A stretch of 39,728 nt of DNA from Fimbriimonas sp. (GCA_030447945.1 JAUJNV010000026.1:1-39728); one strand, 5' to 3'. Shown: positions 1 through 9,534, numbered from the stretch's first letter. Translations and numbers: made by a program. The notes: generated by a model not told the origin, from the letters alone.

Positions 1-756
1 AAGCTGGTGGATCTCTACGCGACGCTCCAGGCGCCGATGATCATCACCGACCTGAACTCGGCGGAGCTGATCAAGTACGGCGCGAACTCATTCCTCGCAA
101 TGAAGATCTCCTTCATCAACGCTCTCAGCCGCGTGTGCGAGCTGTGCGGCGCGAACGTCGCGGACGTCGCCAAGGGGATCGGCTCCGACGGCCGCATCGG
201 CAACCAGTTCCTCCAGGCCGGACTCGGCTGGGGCGGCTCCTGCTTCCCGAAGGACGTGCAGGGCATGGTGAAGGTCTCCGAGAAGTACGGTTACGACTTC
301 GACCTACTCCAAGAGGTCATCGAGATCAACCAGACCCAGACGAGCCACTTCATCGGCCGCATCGAGAAGCGACTCAACGGGTTCAAGGGCAAGACCATCG
401 GCCTGATGGGCCTCGCCTTCAAGCCGAACACCGACGACATCCGCGACGCGAAGTCCCTGGACATCATCGAGAAGGTCCTCGGCGACGGCGGCCGCATCCG
501 CGCCTACGATCCCGTGGCCACCGAGAACGTGAGGGAGCTGTTCCCGGACATCGAGTACGCCGACACGGTCTACGACGTCTCCGACGGTGTGGACGCACTC
601 GTTGTGGTCACCGAGTGGAACGAGTTCCGCCAACTCGACCTCGAGCGCCTCGCCGCCTGCGCGAAGCAGCGCATCCTCTTCGACGGCCGCCGCGTCTACA
701 GCAAGACCGCCGCCGAGCGAGCGGGCTTCGAGTACTACACGGTGGGGAGTCGGTAG
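1..756 (+). CDS. ugd: UDP-glucose 6-dehydrogenase, C-terminal part (cut by window edge)
   Basis: Oxidises UDP-glucose to UDP-glucuronate with two NAD+, giving the uronic acid donor for the polysaccharide locus; cytoplasmic. The open frame runs in from the left edge, so only about 251 C-terminal residues of a usual 430-450 are visible. Seen here: the central-domain signature ELIKYGANSFLAMKISF with its conserved Lys and Asn, the catalytic cysteine in GGSCFPKD, and the UDP-binding C-terminal domain with GLAFKPNTDDIRDAKS and DGRRVYS. These are hallmarks of the UDP-glucose/GDP-mannose dehydrogenase family. GDP-mannose dehydrogenase is less likely given the nearby glucuronate epimerase-like gene. 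The frame is intact. It is followed after 4 nt by a heptamer-repeat hairpin and then by a glycosyltransferase on the same strand. Confidence 0.93.
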   Translation, partial: KLVDLYATLQAPMIITDLNSAELIKYGANSFLAMKISFINALSRVCELCGANVADVAKGIGSDGRIGNQFLQAGLGWGGSCFPKDVQGMVKVSEKYGYDFDLLQEVIEINQTQTSHFIGRIEKRLNGFKGKTIGLMGLAFKPNTDDIRDAKSLDIIEKVLGDGGRIRAYDPVATENVRELFPDIEYADTVYDVSDGVDALVVVTEWNEFRQLDLERLAACAKQRILFDGRRVYSKTAAERAGFEYYTVGSR

Positions 757-760
757 AGCA

Positions 761-838
761 GGGCGTTAGGCGTTGGGTGTTGGGCGTTGGGGAGAGTGAT
801 CCCAATACCCAACGCCCAACACCTAACACCCAACGCCC
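761..838. repeat. Heptanucleotide-periodic inverted repeat (large hairpin)
   Basis: The left arm (761-792) is built of near-identical 7-mers such as GGGCGTT, AGGCGTT and GGGTGTT. The right arm (801-838) is built of the complementary 7-mers CCCAACG, CCCAACA and CCTAACA. The arms pair over about four heptamers around a loop of about 8 nt. The element fills almost all of the space between the ugd stop (756) and the glycosyltransferase ATG (846). The layout resembles the short tandemly repeated (STRR) heptamers described in cyanobacteria. It could act as a terminator or attenuator, or be a mobile or slipped-strand repeat. Confidence 0.85.
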
Positions 839-845
839 TCCCCCC

Positions 846-2075
846 ATGAACATCGTCATCGTCTCCGACGGCGGCTACATCGCCGGCGGCGCCGAGAAGG
901 TGGCGCTGACGACGGCGGTAGCGCTGGCGCGGGCGGGGCACAACGTGGGGGTTTTTGTCGGGATCGGGCCGGTCGATCCCGTCCTTCAGGACGTGCCGGG
1001 GCTCCAGGTCGAGTGCCTGGGGCACGAGGACTACTACCAGGCGAAGGAGAAGGGCACCGCCTTCCGCCGCCTCCTGTGGAACCGGCAGGCCAAGGAGCGG
1101 TTCGAGGCGTTCCTCGACCGGTTCGATCCGAAGGACACGATCGTCCACTTCCACAGCTTCCGGCGCATCCTCTCGACCTCGGTCGTCGCCGCCGCCGCCC
1201 AGCGCGGCTTCCCGCGCGTGATGACGCTGCACGACTTCGGCATCATGTGCCCGAACACGGCCTACTACCACTATCCCGATAAACAGCCCTGCACCTACAA
1301 GCCGCTCGGGGTGCGGTGCCTGGCGAAGCAGTGCACGCGCGAAGGCTGGGCGATGAAGGGGGCGATGGTCGCCCGGCAGCTCATGATCTCCAAGATCACG
1401 AACGTCCCCCACCTCATCCGCCACTACATCTGCGTCACGCGCTTTAGCCAGGCGCTGATGGTCCCCCACTTGCCCAAGAGCATCAACGCGGAACCCGTGC
1501 TCTATCCCGTCGACGTGGAAAAGCATCCGCCTGTCGACGCCGCCGGGAATCGGGAGTTCATGTTCGTCGGCCGAATGGAGACCGAGAAGGATCCCGTCCT
1601 CCTCGCCAAGGCGGCACGCCGGCTCGGCGTGCCCGTCACCTTCGTCGGCGACGGCCCCCAAAAGAAGGCGATTCTCGCGGCCAATCCGGAGGCGAAGATG
1701 CTCGGCTGGCTCCGGCCCGAAGGGGTGCGCGAGGCGATGGAGAAGGCGCGGTGCCTCGTCCTCACATCGCGCTGGTACGAAACGGCCGGGCTCGTAGTGC
1801 TCGACGCCCTCGCCAGCGGTATCCCCGCGATCGTGCCCCACACGTGCGCCGCCCAAGAGTTCGTGAAGGACGGCGAGACGGGCCTGATCTTCCGGTCGGG
1901 CGACGACGAGGACCTCGCGCAGAAGATGGCGATGCTCCTGGACGACGAGAAGGTGGCGGAGATGGGCCGCCAAGCCTACGGACAGTTTTGGGATCAGCCC
2001 GAGACGATGGAGACGCACGTTCGCGACCTGCTGCAGGTTTACGGGCGGATCGTCGAGACCTACAACGCCGCCTGA
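846..2075 (+). CDS. GT4-type glycosyltransferase (GGAEKVA family)
   Basis: Probable cytoplasmic, membrane-associated retaining glycosyltransferase adding one sugar to the lipid-linked repeat unit; donor and acceptor are unknown. Intact, 409 residues, GT-B fold. The N-terminal Rossmann domain opens with MNIVIVSDGG and GGAEKVA (residues 14-20). A middle segment holds clustered cysteines (CPNTAYYHYPDKQPC, then RCLAKQC). The C-terminal donor-binding domain has FVGRMETEKDP, GDGPQKK and, near residue 310, WYETAGLVVLDAL, the position of the GT4 E-x7-E signature, here E-x7-D. It is the best-preserved of four paralogues (others at 5391-6635, 8338-9534 and 11260-12491). The ATG follows a run of C directly after the hairpin, with no Shine-Dalgarno visible. 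The 3' end overlaps the convergent neighbour by 16 nt. Confidence 0.9.
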   Translation: MNIVIVSDGGYIAGGAEKVALTTAVALARAGHNVGVFVGIGPVDPVLQDVPGLQVECLGHEDYYQAKEKGTAFRRLLWNRQAKERFEAFLDRFDPKDTIVHFHSFRRILSTSVVAAAAQRGFPRVMTLHDFGIMCPNTAYYHYPDKQPCTYKPLGVRCLAKQCTREGWAMKGAMVARQLMISKITNVPHLIRHYICVTRFSQALMVPHLPKSINAEPVLYPVDVEKHPPVDAAGNREFMFVGRMETEKDPVLLAKAARRLGVPVTFVGDGPQKKAILAANPEAKMLGWLRPEGVREAMEKARCLVLTSRWYETAGLVVLDALASGIPAIVPHTCAAQEFVKDGETGLIFRSGDDEDLAQKMAMLLDDEKVAEMGRQAYGQFWDQPETMETHVRDLLQVYGRIVETYNAA

Positions 2076-3205
2076 GCGGCTTCCTCCATCGCGGCGACCA
2101 TCGCCTCCGCGCTGCGGCGCCAGGTAAAGCCGCCCGCGCTCTCGATCCCTTCCCGCACCTTTTCTCCGCGCCGCTGGGGCTCCGCAAGGCAGGCGCTCAT
2201 AGCTTCGGCGATGCTCTCCTCCGAGGAGGGATTGCAGTAGAACGCCGCATCTCCCGCCACTTCCGGCAGGGAGCTCGTGTTGCTCGTCACCACGGCGCGC
2301 CGAGGGTCATCGCCTCCAGCACCGGAATACCGAACCCTCCACTAAGGACGGAAACACGAACGCTTCGCATCGCGCAAGAGAGCTGGCAGAGCATCGTCCG
2401 GCACATATCCAAGGAATGAAACCCGATCCTCCAGACCCAGCTCCCGCACCCGGTCGAAGACGGGCGACTCCTTCCAACCCTTGGCCCCCGCCACGACCAG
2501 CCCAAGCCCCTCCGCCTCCGGCCGGTCCAGGCGCGCGCGAACGCGCCGAGGAGCCCGGAGAGGTTTTCCGGGGCTCTAGCGTGCTCAAGGTGAAGAGGTA
2601 CCTCCCGAACGGAACTCCCAGGGCGCCGAGATCCACCCGCGAGACCTCCTCCGGCGTCGGTCGCCGCGTCGTTGCCCAGCCCGTTGTAGGCGACCCGGAT
2701 CTTGTCGGCGCGGCGCCGTAGGCGCGGGCGATCTCCCTTGGAGAATTCGCTTACCGTCACGATCCGGCGGCACTTCCGGCAGGCGTGGGCCTGGATGAGG
2801 TCTTGATACCGCCCCTGGGGGCCACGGTACAGATCGGCGTGCGTGCGCGCGAAAGCGTCGTGGATCATGCTCACGGCAGGCACCGTCGGCAGGAGGCGTG
2901 CAGGGCGGGATGGAGGGCGAACAGCACGTCCGCCCCAAGCTTCCGCGCATGCCCGGCCGACGTGGACGTGCTCCCACAGCAGCCGCTTCCAGGGGGCGAG
3001 CGAAACGGAACGCGGTGCCAGGTCATCCAAGCCGAGCGCGTCCAAGCCTCCGGCAGTTCGCAGAACTCCGGCACGAAAACGTCGTAGGTGTTGCCGTGCT
3101 CCACGTCGAGAGCTCGTTCAGCACGTGGATCATGTGCCGTCCGATCCCGGCCTTGCGGTATCCGTCGCCCGTCCAGAGCAACAGGGCCGAGACGGCGACC
3201 TTCAC
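2060..3205 (-). pseudogene. GT4-type glycosyltransferase (mannosyltransferase-like), frameshifted
   Basis: Reconstructs to about 380 residues co-linear with the intact paralogue at 12488-13606. Readable blocks run from the GTG at 3205: VSALLLWTGDGYRKAGIGRH (3205-3110); HGNTYDVFVPEF (to about 2990); SMIHDAFARTHADLYRG, RRIVTVSEFSKG and IRVAYNGLGND (2885-2670); RYLFTLSTLEPRK (about 2600); GFGIPVLEAMTLGAP (about 2300); and SLPEVAGDAAFYCNPSS to the stop at 2060. At least six frame changes occur in 1.15 kb, yet residue conservation persists across each. The predicted role is transfer of a sugar to the growing repeat unit. The GTG lies in a GTGA overlap with the upstream gene's stop. It is the last gene of the minus-strand operon and runs tail-to-tail into the previous gene. 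Confidence 0.8.
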
Positions 3206-4451
3206 CGGCTCCGGACCGCGTCTTCGAACAGGGCCTCCGTGCGGTCGAGAACGCGGTCCATCGTGAACGCCCGGCCGATCCGCCGGACGCCGACCGCCAT
3301 CGCCAGCGCCCCGGGCGTATCGTCCAGCACGCCGCATCTGGACGGCGAGCGCCTCGTGATCTGCCTTGTCGTAGAGCAGGCCGTGCTCTCCGTCGCGCAC
3401 CACTTCCTCGATCGATCCCGCCCGGCTCCGATCAGGGGCGTGCCGCTCGCGAGGGCTTCTATGATCGTGTTCGCGAACGGCTCGCCGTAGATGCTCGCGC
3501 TGATAAAGGCCGTCGCCTCGCGCATGTGCCGCACCGTCTGGTCCCGCGTGAGCTTGCCCAGGAACCGGACCCGCGACTGCACTCCCTCCTCGGACGACCA
3601 TCCGCTCGAAAGCGTCCTGCGCGCCCTTCATCCCCTTCCCCGCGATCACGAGCTGCCAAGGCCTTCCGATCCGCGCGGTGGAGGACGCCCGCCGCGCGGA
3701 TCCCATGTGGGTGCCCTTGTAGAAGGCGAGCCGCGAGGCCATGAAGAAGGTTCGGCGGGCTCATGCGGGGACGACGTCACGCGAGGGGAAACTCGATCCC
3801 CCGGGGAACGACTTTCACCTGCTCCGGCGCAAAAGCCCGCCTGGAGGAACTCCCCCGCAAAAACTCGCTCACCACGACCACGTTCGTGAGGTCCAGGCTC
3901 AACTCCCGCCGGAACGTGACCGGGTGCAGGAGGCCGAGGACCGCCTTCTTCAGCCGGCCCGGGCGGGCGTAGTGGGCGATCCACTCGTCGCCGTAGTGGT
4001 AGACGACGGGGATGCCCCGCGCCGTAAGGGGCAGCGTGACGGAGGTGCCGATGCATCCAGACGTAGCCGAGGTCGAATTCCTGCTCCTCCAGGAGACGCT
4101 CCATCGCCCGCTCGTTGCTTGGGGCGAGGCGCAGCGTACTGCTCGCCGACCGGATGTTGCGCAGCCGCAGCGGAAGCTCGCGGTGCAGGCGCGTCAAGCG
4201 GAATCGTTGATCCGCATTGCCATCCAGGAAGCCCTGGGCCGTGCTCCAGCCGTCCCGGCTCGGGGCGAGGCCAAAGATCCGGTGGACCCACTCGGGCTCG
4301 CTATGATTCCCCTTGAAGCCTTCGCGAAAGGCGCTGGTGGCCACGTGCAATTGTGCCCTCGCTTGCGGAGCGCGTGGGCGAGCTTGAAGGCGTTCATCTC
4401 GAACCCGCCCTCGTAGTCCGGCGGGAGGTTGGACACCACGAGGATGCGCAT
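3202..4451 (-). pseudogene. GT4-type glycosyltransferase, frameshifted
   Basis: Reconstructs to about 415 residues. It starts at ATG 4451 with MRILVVSNLPPDYEGGFEMN, a typical GT4 first strand and Gly-rich loop. Later blocks in changing frames are SEPEWVHRIFGLAPSRDGW and ERLLEEQEFDLGYVWMH (4290-4050), FMASRLAFYKGTHMG and WQLVIAGKGMKGAQDAFERM (3740-3600), and SRVRFLGKLTRDQTVRHM with YGEPFANTIIEALASGTPLI (3580-3430), which carries the E-x7-E donor-site signature. SIEEVVRDGEHGLLYDKADH and LDDTPGALAMAVGVRRIGRA follow to the stop at 3202. Six or so frame changes break it. It overlaps the upstream epimerase by one base (TGATG) and the downstream glycosyltransferase by four (GTGA), so the three were probably translated in a coupled way. 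Sugar specificity cannot be read from the sequence. Confidence 0.8.
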
Positions 4452-5389
4452 CAGACCCGTTCCCGCCTGAGGGCGTCGAAGACGGCCCGCAGCCCTTCCT
4501 CCAGGCTCGTCTTCGGGTCGTAGCCGTAGAGACGCCGGGCCTTGGAGATGTCGGCGTGGGTGCGCGACATGTCGCCGGCGGGCGGCGTCACGCGCTCGAT
4601 TCGGGGCTCGGGCTCACACCCGCGCCATCGTCGCGATCATCTCGGACAGCGGCACCGGGTGGTCGTTGCCCAGGTTCACGATCTGGTACCCGTCGGGGCG
4701 CTCCAGGACACGCTCGATCCCCGAAACGATGTCGCCGATGTACGTGTAGTCCCGCGCCGTGCTCCCGTCGCCAAACATCTTGATCGTCCTTCCTTCCACC
4801 AGGGCCCGTGAAAGATATCGACGGCCATGTCCGGCCGGCCCATCGGGCCGTAGACGGTAAAGAACCGTAACCCGGTCGTCGGGAGGCCGTGCAGGTGATG
4901 GAAGGCGTGCGCCATCAGCTCGCAGGCCTTCTTCGTCGCTGCGTAGGGCGAGATCGGGCCGTCCACGGGGTCCTCTTCGGAGAAAGGCACCTTCTCCTGC
5001 TCCCCGTAGACGGAACTGGAAGAAGCGTAGACGAAGTGGGCCAAGCCCTCCGCCGCCGACCGCTGGAGGAGCGATGGTCGCCGCGAGGTTGTTACGCACG
5101 TAGATCCCCGGGTCTTCCACGGAGGCCCGCACGCCCGCGCGGGCGGCCAAATGCGCGACGGCTTCGGGCCGAAAGGCGAACGCCTCGTCCAGCGTCGCCT
5201 CTTCCGCCACATCTCCGTAGAGGAAACAAAGCCCCGTTGCGGTTCGAGATCCGCGAGGCGGCGGCGCTTGATACCGGGTCGTAGGCGTCGTTCAGGCAGT
5301 CCACGCCCAGCACCTCATGCCCCTGATGGAGCGCGCGCCGGGCGAAGGCCGATCCGATATCCGGCGGCCCCGGTCACGAGAATCTTCAT
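4451..5389 (-). pseudogene. NAD-dependent epimerase, UDP-glucuronate 4-epimerase-like, frameshifted
   Basis: Extended SDR enzyme, about 312 residues reconstructed. It starts at ATG 5389 with MKILVTGAAGY, the Rossmann glycine motif, interrupted there by an apparent small deletion. [12 protein letters not shown] (about 5310-5280) is the loop typical of UDP-glucuronate 4-epimerases of the CapI/LpsL type. [12 protein letters not shown] and [20 protein letters not shown] give the active-site Ser and the Y-x3-K pair. [35 protein letters not shown] and [17 protein letters not shown] follow. Near the end SRTHADISKARRLYGYDPKTS is the usual C-terminal motif. It would convert UDP-glucuronate, the product of the dehydrogenase at 1-756, to UDP-galacturonate. 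An alternative is another UDP-sugar C4 epimerase. Several frame changes break the reading. Confidence 0.8.
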
Positions 5390-5390
5390 C

Positions 5391-6635
5391 CTAGGCCGCC
5401 ACCTTCAGAGCCAACATCCGGTCGTATACGGCGAGAAGCGAGTCCAGGTGCGCCTCCGGCGTGGGAGGGTCCGCCCAGAAACGGTCGTAGCCGCCTTGCC
5501 CATCCGGTTCACCGTATCGTCGTCGAGCATCAGCCGCATCTTCTCGGTGAGATCTTCCACGTTGTTCGACTCGAAAACAAAACCCGTGTCCCCTTCCACG
5601 ATCTCGTCTACGGAGGTCGTCACGCTGGAGACGATGGCGGGCAGTCCCCGCCCGAGCGCCTCCAGGGGCGCCAGCGGATTCACCTCGTACCAAAGCGACG
5701 GCAGCACGAAGCACCGGGAGCGGTTCAGTTCCTCGATCAGCCGGGGGCTCTGCACCCAGCCGGTCACGGTCGCCCCGGAGTAAGCCTCTTCCACCCTCTG
5801 CCGCATGACACCCTCGCCCACGAACGTCACCCGAACCCCAGCCGCTTCGCCGCCTCCACCAGGACCATCGGGTTCTTCTCCGGCGAAAGCCTCCCGGTAA
5901 AGACGAACGTGTCTTTGGCGGACATCCACCCGTGGCCCCTGCTTGACGGCGATGGGATAGCGCATCTCGTGTAACGCGGCGCCTTCCGGCAGATACGGCT
6001 CCAAGACGCGGCGGCTCTTCTTCGAGTAGATCACGAAATCGTGGATGCCTGAAGGGAACATGCGCGCGGTCCCGCTGACTGTAGTGGCGCACGAGCTGGA
6101 CTCCTTTGCGAATGGGGTGGCGAGCGTCGGTGCAGTTCGTGAGCGCGCACTTGAGGGAGCCGCCTTTGATCGGGCAGACCTCGTTGGTCTTCCCGGTTCA
6201 GGAAGTGCCCCGTCAGGCATGCCACGGAGGTAGTCGTGCAGCGAGCACGATCCGGAACCCCATTTCGGCCGCGGTGTGCATGACGCTCGCCGACAGTCCG
6301 GACCACCACATGTGCGGGTGGATCACGGTCCGCGCTGGGTCTTTGGTGCTCAAGAGCCGGCGAAACGCGTCCGCCGCATCCTCGTTCCAGGCATTGCGGA
6401 GCACCTGCGGGGCCTTGAGCGGGCGCAGCTCCTTCCCGAGGCAGGCGTTCGTCAAGTTCGGCACGCTCTCGAGGTCCTCGGGCACCGGGCCGTAGTTGCT
6501 GAAGATGGTTGTGGGCACGCCCCGTTCGGCCAGCATCTGCGCGCTGAGGATCGCCGTCTTCCCCGCCCCGCCGATGATGTAGGCGTAGTCGTTCACCACG
6601 ACCACCTCTAGGCTTGCTCCCCTACTCATCATCAC
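5391..6635 (-). pseudogene. GT4-type glycosyltransferase (GGAEKVA family, divergent), frameshifted
   Basis: About 414 residues reconstructed, paralogous to the gene at 846. The first 130 residues read cleanly (6635-6235): VVVVNDYAYIIGGAGKTAIL, with GGAGKTA in place of GGAEKVA, then the cysteine segment in a second frame. Further on, HDFVIYSKKSRRVLEPYLP, VRVTFVGEGVMRQRVEEAY, VTGWVQSPRLIEELNRSRC and SLWYEVNPLAPLEALGRGLP are seen in two frames (6060-5640), then FVFESNNVEDLTEKMRLML and DSLLAVYDRMLALKVAA to the stop at 5391. WYEVNPLAPLEAL replaces the paralogues' WYETAGLVVLDAL but keeps E-x7-E spacing. At least four frame changes. The start (ATGATG at 6635) is uncertain by a few codons. The stop is one base before the downstream epimerase's ATG. 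Confidence 0.8.
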
Positions 6636-6700
6636 GTTCTACGGCTTCCGAGGCCCTCGTGAGAGAGTAACCGCCGGCGCACCCCCTTAAAGGTCGGTTC

Positions 6701-8280
6701 TTAACGGGCGTCCAGTAAGGGGGAGACGGCATCTAGGTGAAGGAAGTAGGCCAAGGGTGCGAGGTAGAGCCCCGGCCCGAGCGAGATCGTCCGCGCGAGC
6801 CCCAAGAACCGGAGGCTTCGTAGCCGGGGCCCCAGGAATCCCGTGCCGAAGGGCCGCCCCGCCTCCCCGTAGGCCGCGAGCAGATCCACTGCGAAGCGCG
6901 TGCTCTGGGGTGGATCAGGCGGCGCGGCGCCTTGACGGACTTATCCAGGGGGATGTGCGCCCGGTCGGGGTGCCGCCGATTGACGGCGTCGATCCTGAAA
7001 ACCCTTCGGCAGGAACACCCGCTCCGGCAGCGAGGAGAGGTATTCGTGCAGCTCGAAGTCGCAGAACGGAGCGTGTACCACCGGAATCGCATTGAATTTC
7101 GCGAAAGGCACCAGAGCGATCTCGCGCCGCGTCCGGTTCCAGAAGAAGTAACGCTGGACCGGAGCGGGAGCCTCCTTGTGCTTCTCGAACTCGGCCGCCA
7201 CGGCCGCTAAAGCCTTTCTCGCGACAGCCTTCGGTGCAGATCAGGTCCCGCGAACTCCCGCACCAGCGCCTCGCTCGACGTGTGGTCCAACAGAGCGTTC
7301 GCGATCCGCAGAGGGTCGTCTCCCGATCGGCGTTCCAGCCCAGCCACGGCGGATGTCCCATCTGCGAGTCGCCCGCGATGCCGTCGCAGGTCTCGCTCCC
7401 CTCGGCTAGGATCGTGCCCTTCATGGCGTCCGCCCACGCCCCCTCGTCCGAGCAGAAGGAGGTCTCGATGTGATTGCGAACCTCCAGCGGCAGCCTTCTC
7501 GGGGGCTGCTTCACGACGCGGTGCGGCAGGCCGAGCTCGGCGGCGATGCGCCGGGCGAGAATCGTGTCCTCGTTGCGCCGCGGCGGGAAGTGCTGGGCGG
7601 TAACGGTGAGGCGCGGGCGCACCCCTTGGCGGACCATCTCGAACAGGAGCTGACGCGAGTCCCGCCCGCCGGAAGAGGGGGCATGACCAGCCCCTCTCCG
7701 ATCGGCCGCCGGAGGATCGCCCGCTCCACGATCTCCCCTACCGCGTCCATGGCCTCCTCGCGCGCGTGGCTTCCCGCACTGGCACGCTGTGCGAGACTTG
7801 ATCCAGCGTCGTTTCGCCCCCGGGACCAGGCTAGCGTCGCGCCCGGTGGCACAGCCCGGATCGCGCGGAACGGCGTCTGTTCCGGAAACGAAGAACCCGC
7901 ACCGGAGAAAGACCGCGAGCGCCGCCTCGTCCAGCTCGCGCGACGCGCCCTCCAACAGCAGTCTCACCAGCGACGGCGAGACCCGGATCGAGTCTGGCGT
8001 CGCCTCGTAGAAGAGGGGTAGAGCCCGAGCCGGTCGTTGCCGGCCGCGAGCGTCGCCCCGTCCCAGCGCCACTCGGCGAACATCCCCGGTGCGGGTTTCT
8101 CCGCCGTTCCCCTCGACGGCCTCCAACCGAAGCCAGGCTGGGTCCCCTTCCACCCGGTGCTCGCCGTCCCAGCGGACGCGCACGTAGGGGCCGCGGCCGC
8201 TCGCGCAAAGCATCGTCGTCCGCGAACGTCGGCCGCCTCCGGTAGAACTCTCGCCTGCCACGGTGCGGGCAGTATGCCAC
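6701..8280 (-). pseudogene. Asparagine-synthase-like amidotransferase/ligase, frameshifted
   Basis: An ATP-dependent ligase of the asparagine synthetase B family, about 500 residues reconstructed. N-terminal blocks RPTFADDDAL, YVRVRWDGEHRVEGDPAWLR, EWRWDGATLAAGNDRLGLYP and SPSLVRLLLEGASRELDEAA match the later part of the Ntn-type domain. No N-terminal Met-Cys was found, so the usual glutaminase nucleophile seems absent. The synthetase domain has the ATP pyrophosphatase loop SGGRDSRQLLFEMVRQG (about 7680-7630), DTILARRIAAELGLPHRVV, ADAMKGTILAEG and DGIAGDSQMGHPPWLGWNAD. The C-terminus MDLLAAYGEAGRPFGTGFLG reads cleanly to the stop at 6701. Inside a polysaccharide operon such proteins may amidate uronic acids rather than aspartate; this is inference. 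The start is not fixed: GTG 8280 or nearby. Multiple frame changes. Confidence 0.72.
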
Positions 8281-8337
8281 ACGCTTCCGTCACCACGACA
8301 GCGGCGTAGGAGTAGGCTTGGGGCGCTCCCCTTCACG

Positions 8338-9534
8338 ATGAACGTCGTTATGGTCTGCGAGTCCGCCGAGATCGCGGGCGGTGCCGAGAAAGTCGCGGTG
8401 ACGACGGCGATGGAGCTGGCCCGCCGGGGCCACCGCACCGGCTACTTCGCACCGCGCGGGAGTCGATCCCGGCCTTTAGAGGCCGGCGTGGCGCTGTCGG
8501 CGTGGGCGTGAGGAGCTTTTGGGAGGCTCGGAGCAAAGGCGAGAAGCTGTCGAAGCTCCTGAGGAACCCGGAGGCGACCGCGGCCTTCGTCCGAATACCT
8601 TCGCGGGTTCGACCCGCGCGAGACCGTGGTCCACGTCCACGTTCCGCCTCACCCTCTCCGGCGCGGGCGTGGCCGCGGCGATGGATATGGGGTTCCCGTG
8701 GTCCTGACATGCCACGACTTCGGCGTCTTCCTGCCCGACGGCGCTCCTCTTCAACTACCGTGAGCCGCCCCGTGCGAGCTTCGCCCACTCTCCGCCGCCT
8801 GCTGGCGCACCGAGTGTACAGACACCGCCGCCAAATACAAGGTGCGGCAGCTCCAAGCGACCTACAACCTCCACCGCGCCCACTTCCAGCAGCGTATCTC
8901 CGACTACGTGTTCGTCTCCGCGCACTCCCAGCGCGTTCTTGCCCTTCTGCGGAGGGCCCGGCAGCACTCTTGCCCAACCCGCAGGACCTGGTGCAGTTCC
9001 CCGCCACGGACCCGTCGCAGAACCGGCCGTTCATCTACGTCGGCCGGATGACCGAGGAAAAGGCGCCCTGGACCCTCGCGGAGGCGGGCAAGGCGCTGGG
9101 GGTTCCCGTCCGATTCGTCGGCGAGGGACCGGCGATGGGCCGAACCTGCGAAGCGAACCCGCAGGCGACGTTTACCGGCTGGCGAAGCGCGGAAGAGGTG
9201 CGCGAGGAGATCCGCAACGCGCGGGCGTGGTGCTGACCTCCTCTGGTACGAGACGGCCGGCCTGAGCGTCGCCGATGCCCAGAGCCACGGCGTGCCGGTC
9301 ATCGTGCCGGATCACACCGCTCCCGTCGAGTTTATGGACCCCGGGACGACCGGTCTGACCTTCCGCGCGGGCGACGCGAGCGACCTCGCGGCTAAGATGC
9401 GAGAGATGCTGGACGACGAGAGGGTGTCGCGCATGGGCCGCGCGGCCTACGACCGGGTCTGGGGCGACCCGCCGACGATGGAGAGGCACCTGGGCCGCCT
9501 GCTTCCGATCTACGAGGGGGCGCTCCGCCGATGA
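8338..9534 (+). pseudogene. GT4-type glycosyltransferase (GGAEKVA family), frameshifted
   Basis: Paralogue of the gene at 846, about 398 residues reconstructed. It starts at ATG 8338: MNVVMVCESAEIAGGAEKVA, then TTAMELARRGHRTGYFAPRG. After frame changes near 8470-8510, 8600 and 8700 one reads WEARSKGEKLSKLLRNPE, VVLTCHDFGVFLPDGALLFN, a cysteine-bearing stretch, LQATYNLHRAHFQQRISDYV, and a long clean block LVQFPATDPSQNRPFIYVGR to FTGWRSAEEVREEIRNA (8980-9230). The final block is LWYETAGLSVADAQSHGVPV to RHLGRLLPIYEGALRR. The donor-site acidic pair is E-x7-D. The stop (TGA 9532-9534) overlaps the next gene's ATG (ATGA). It is the first gene of a plus-strand pair diverging from the asparagine-synthase-like operon; the shared upstream region is only about 57 nt. 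Confidence 0.82.

Noticed and set aside
7..756. Start of ugd at position 7
   Set aside because: The frame is open to position 1 and the protein begins in the middle of the family's sequence, so the GTG at 7 is internal.
735..2018. Long minus-strand open frame opposite the glycosyltransferase at 846
   Set aside because: It is a shadow of GC-rich coding sequence; its translation is rich in Arg, Gly, Val and His without family motifs, while the plus strand encodes a clear GT4 protein.
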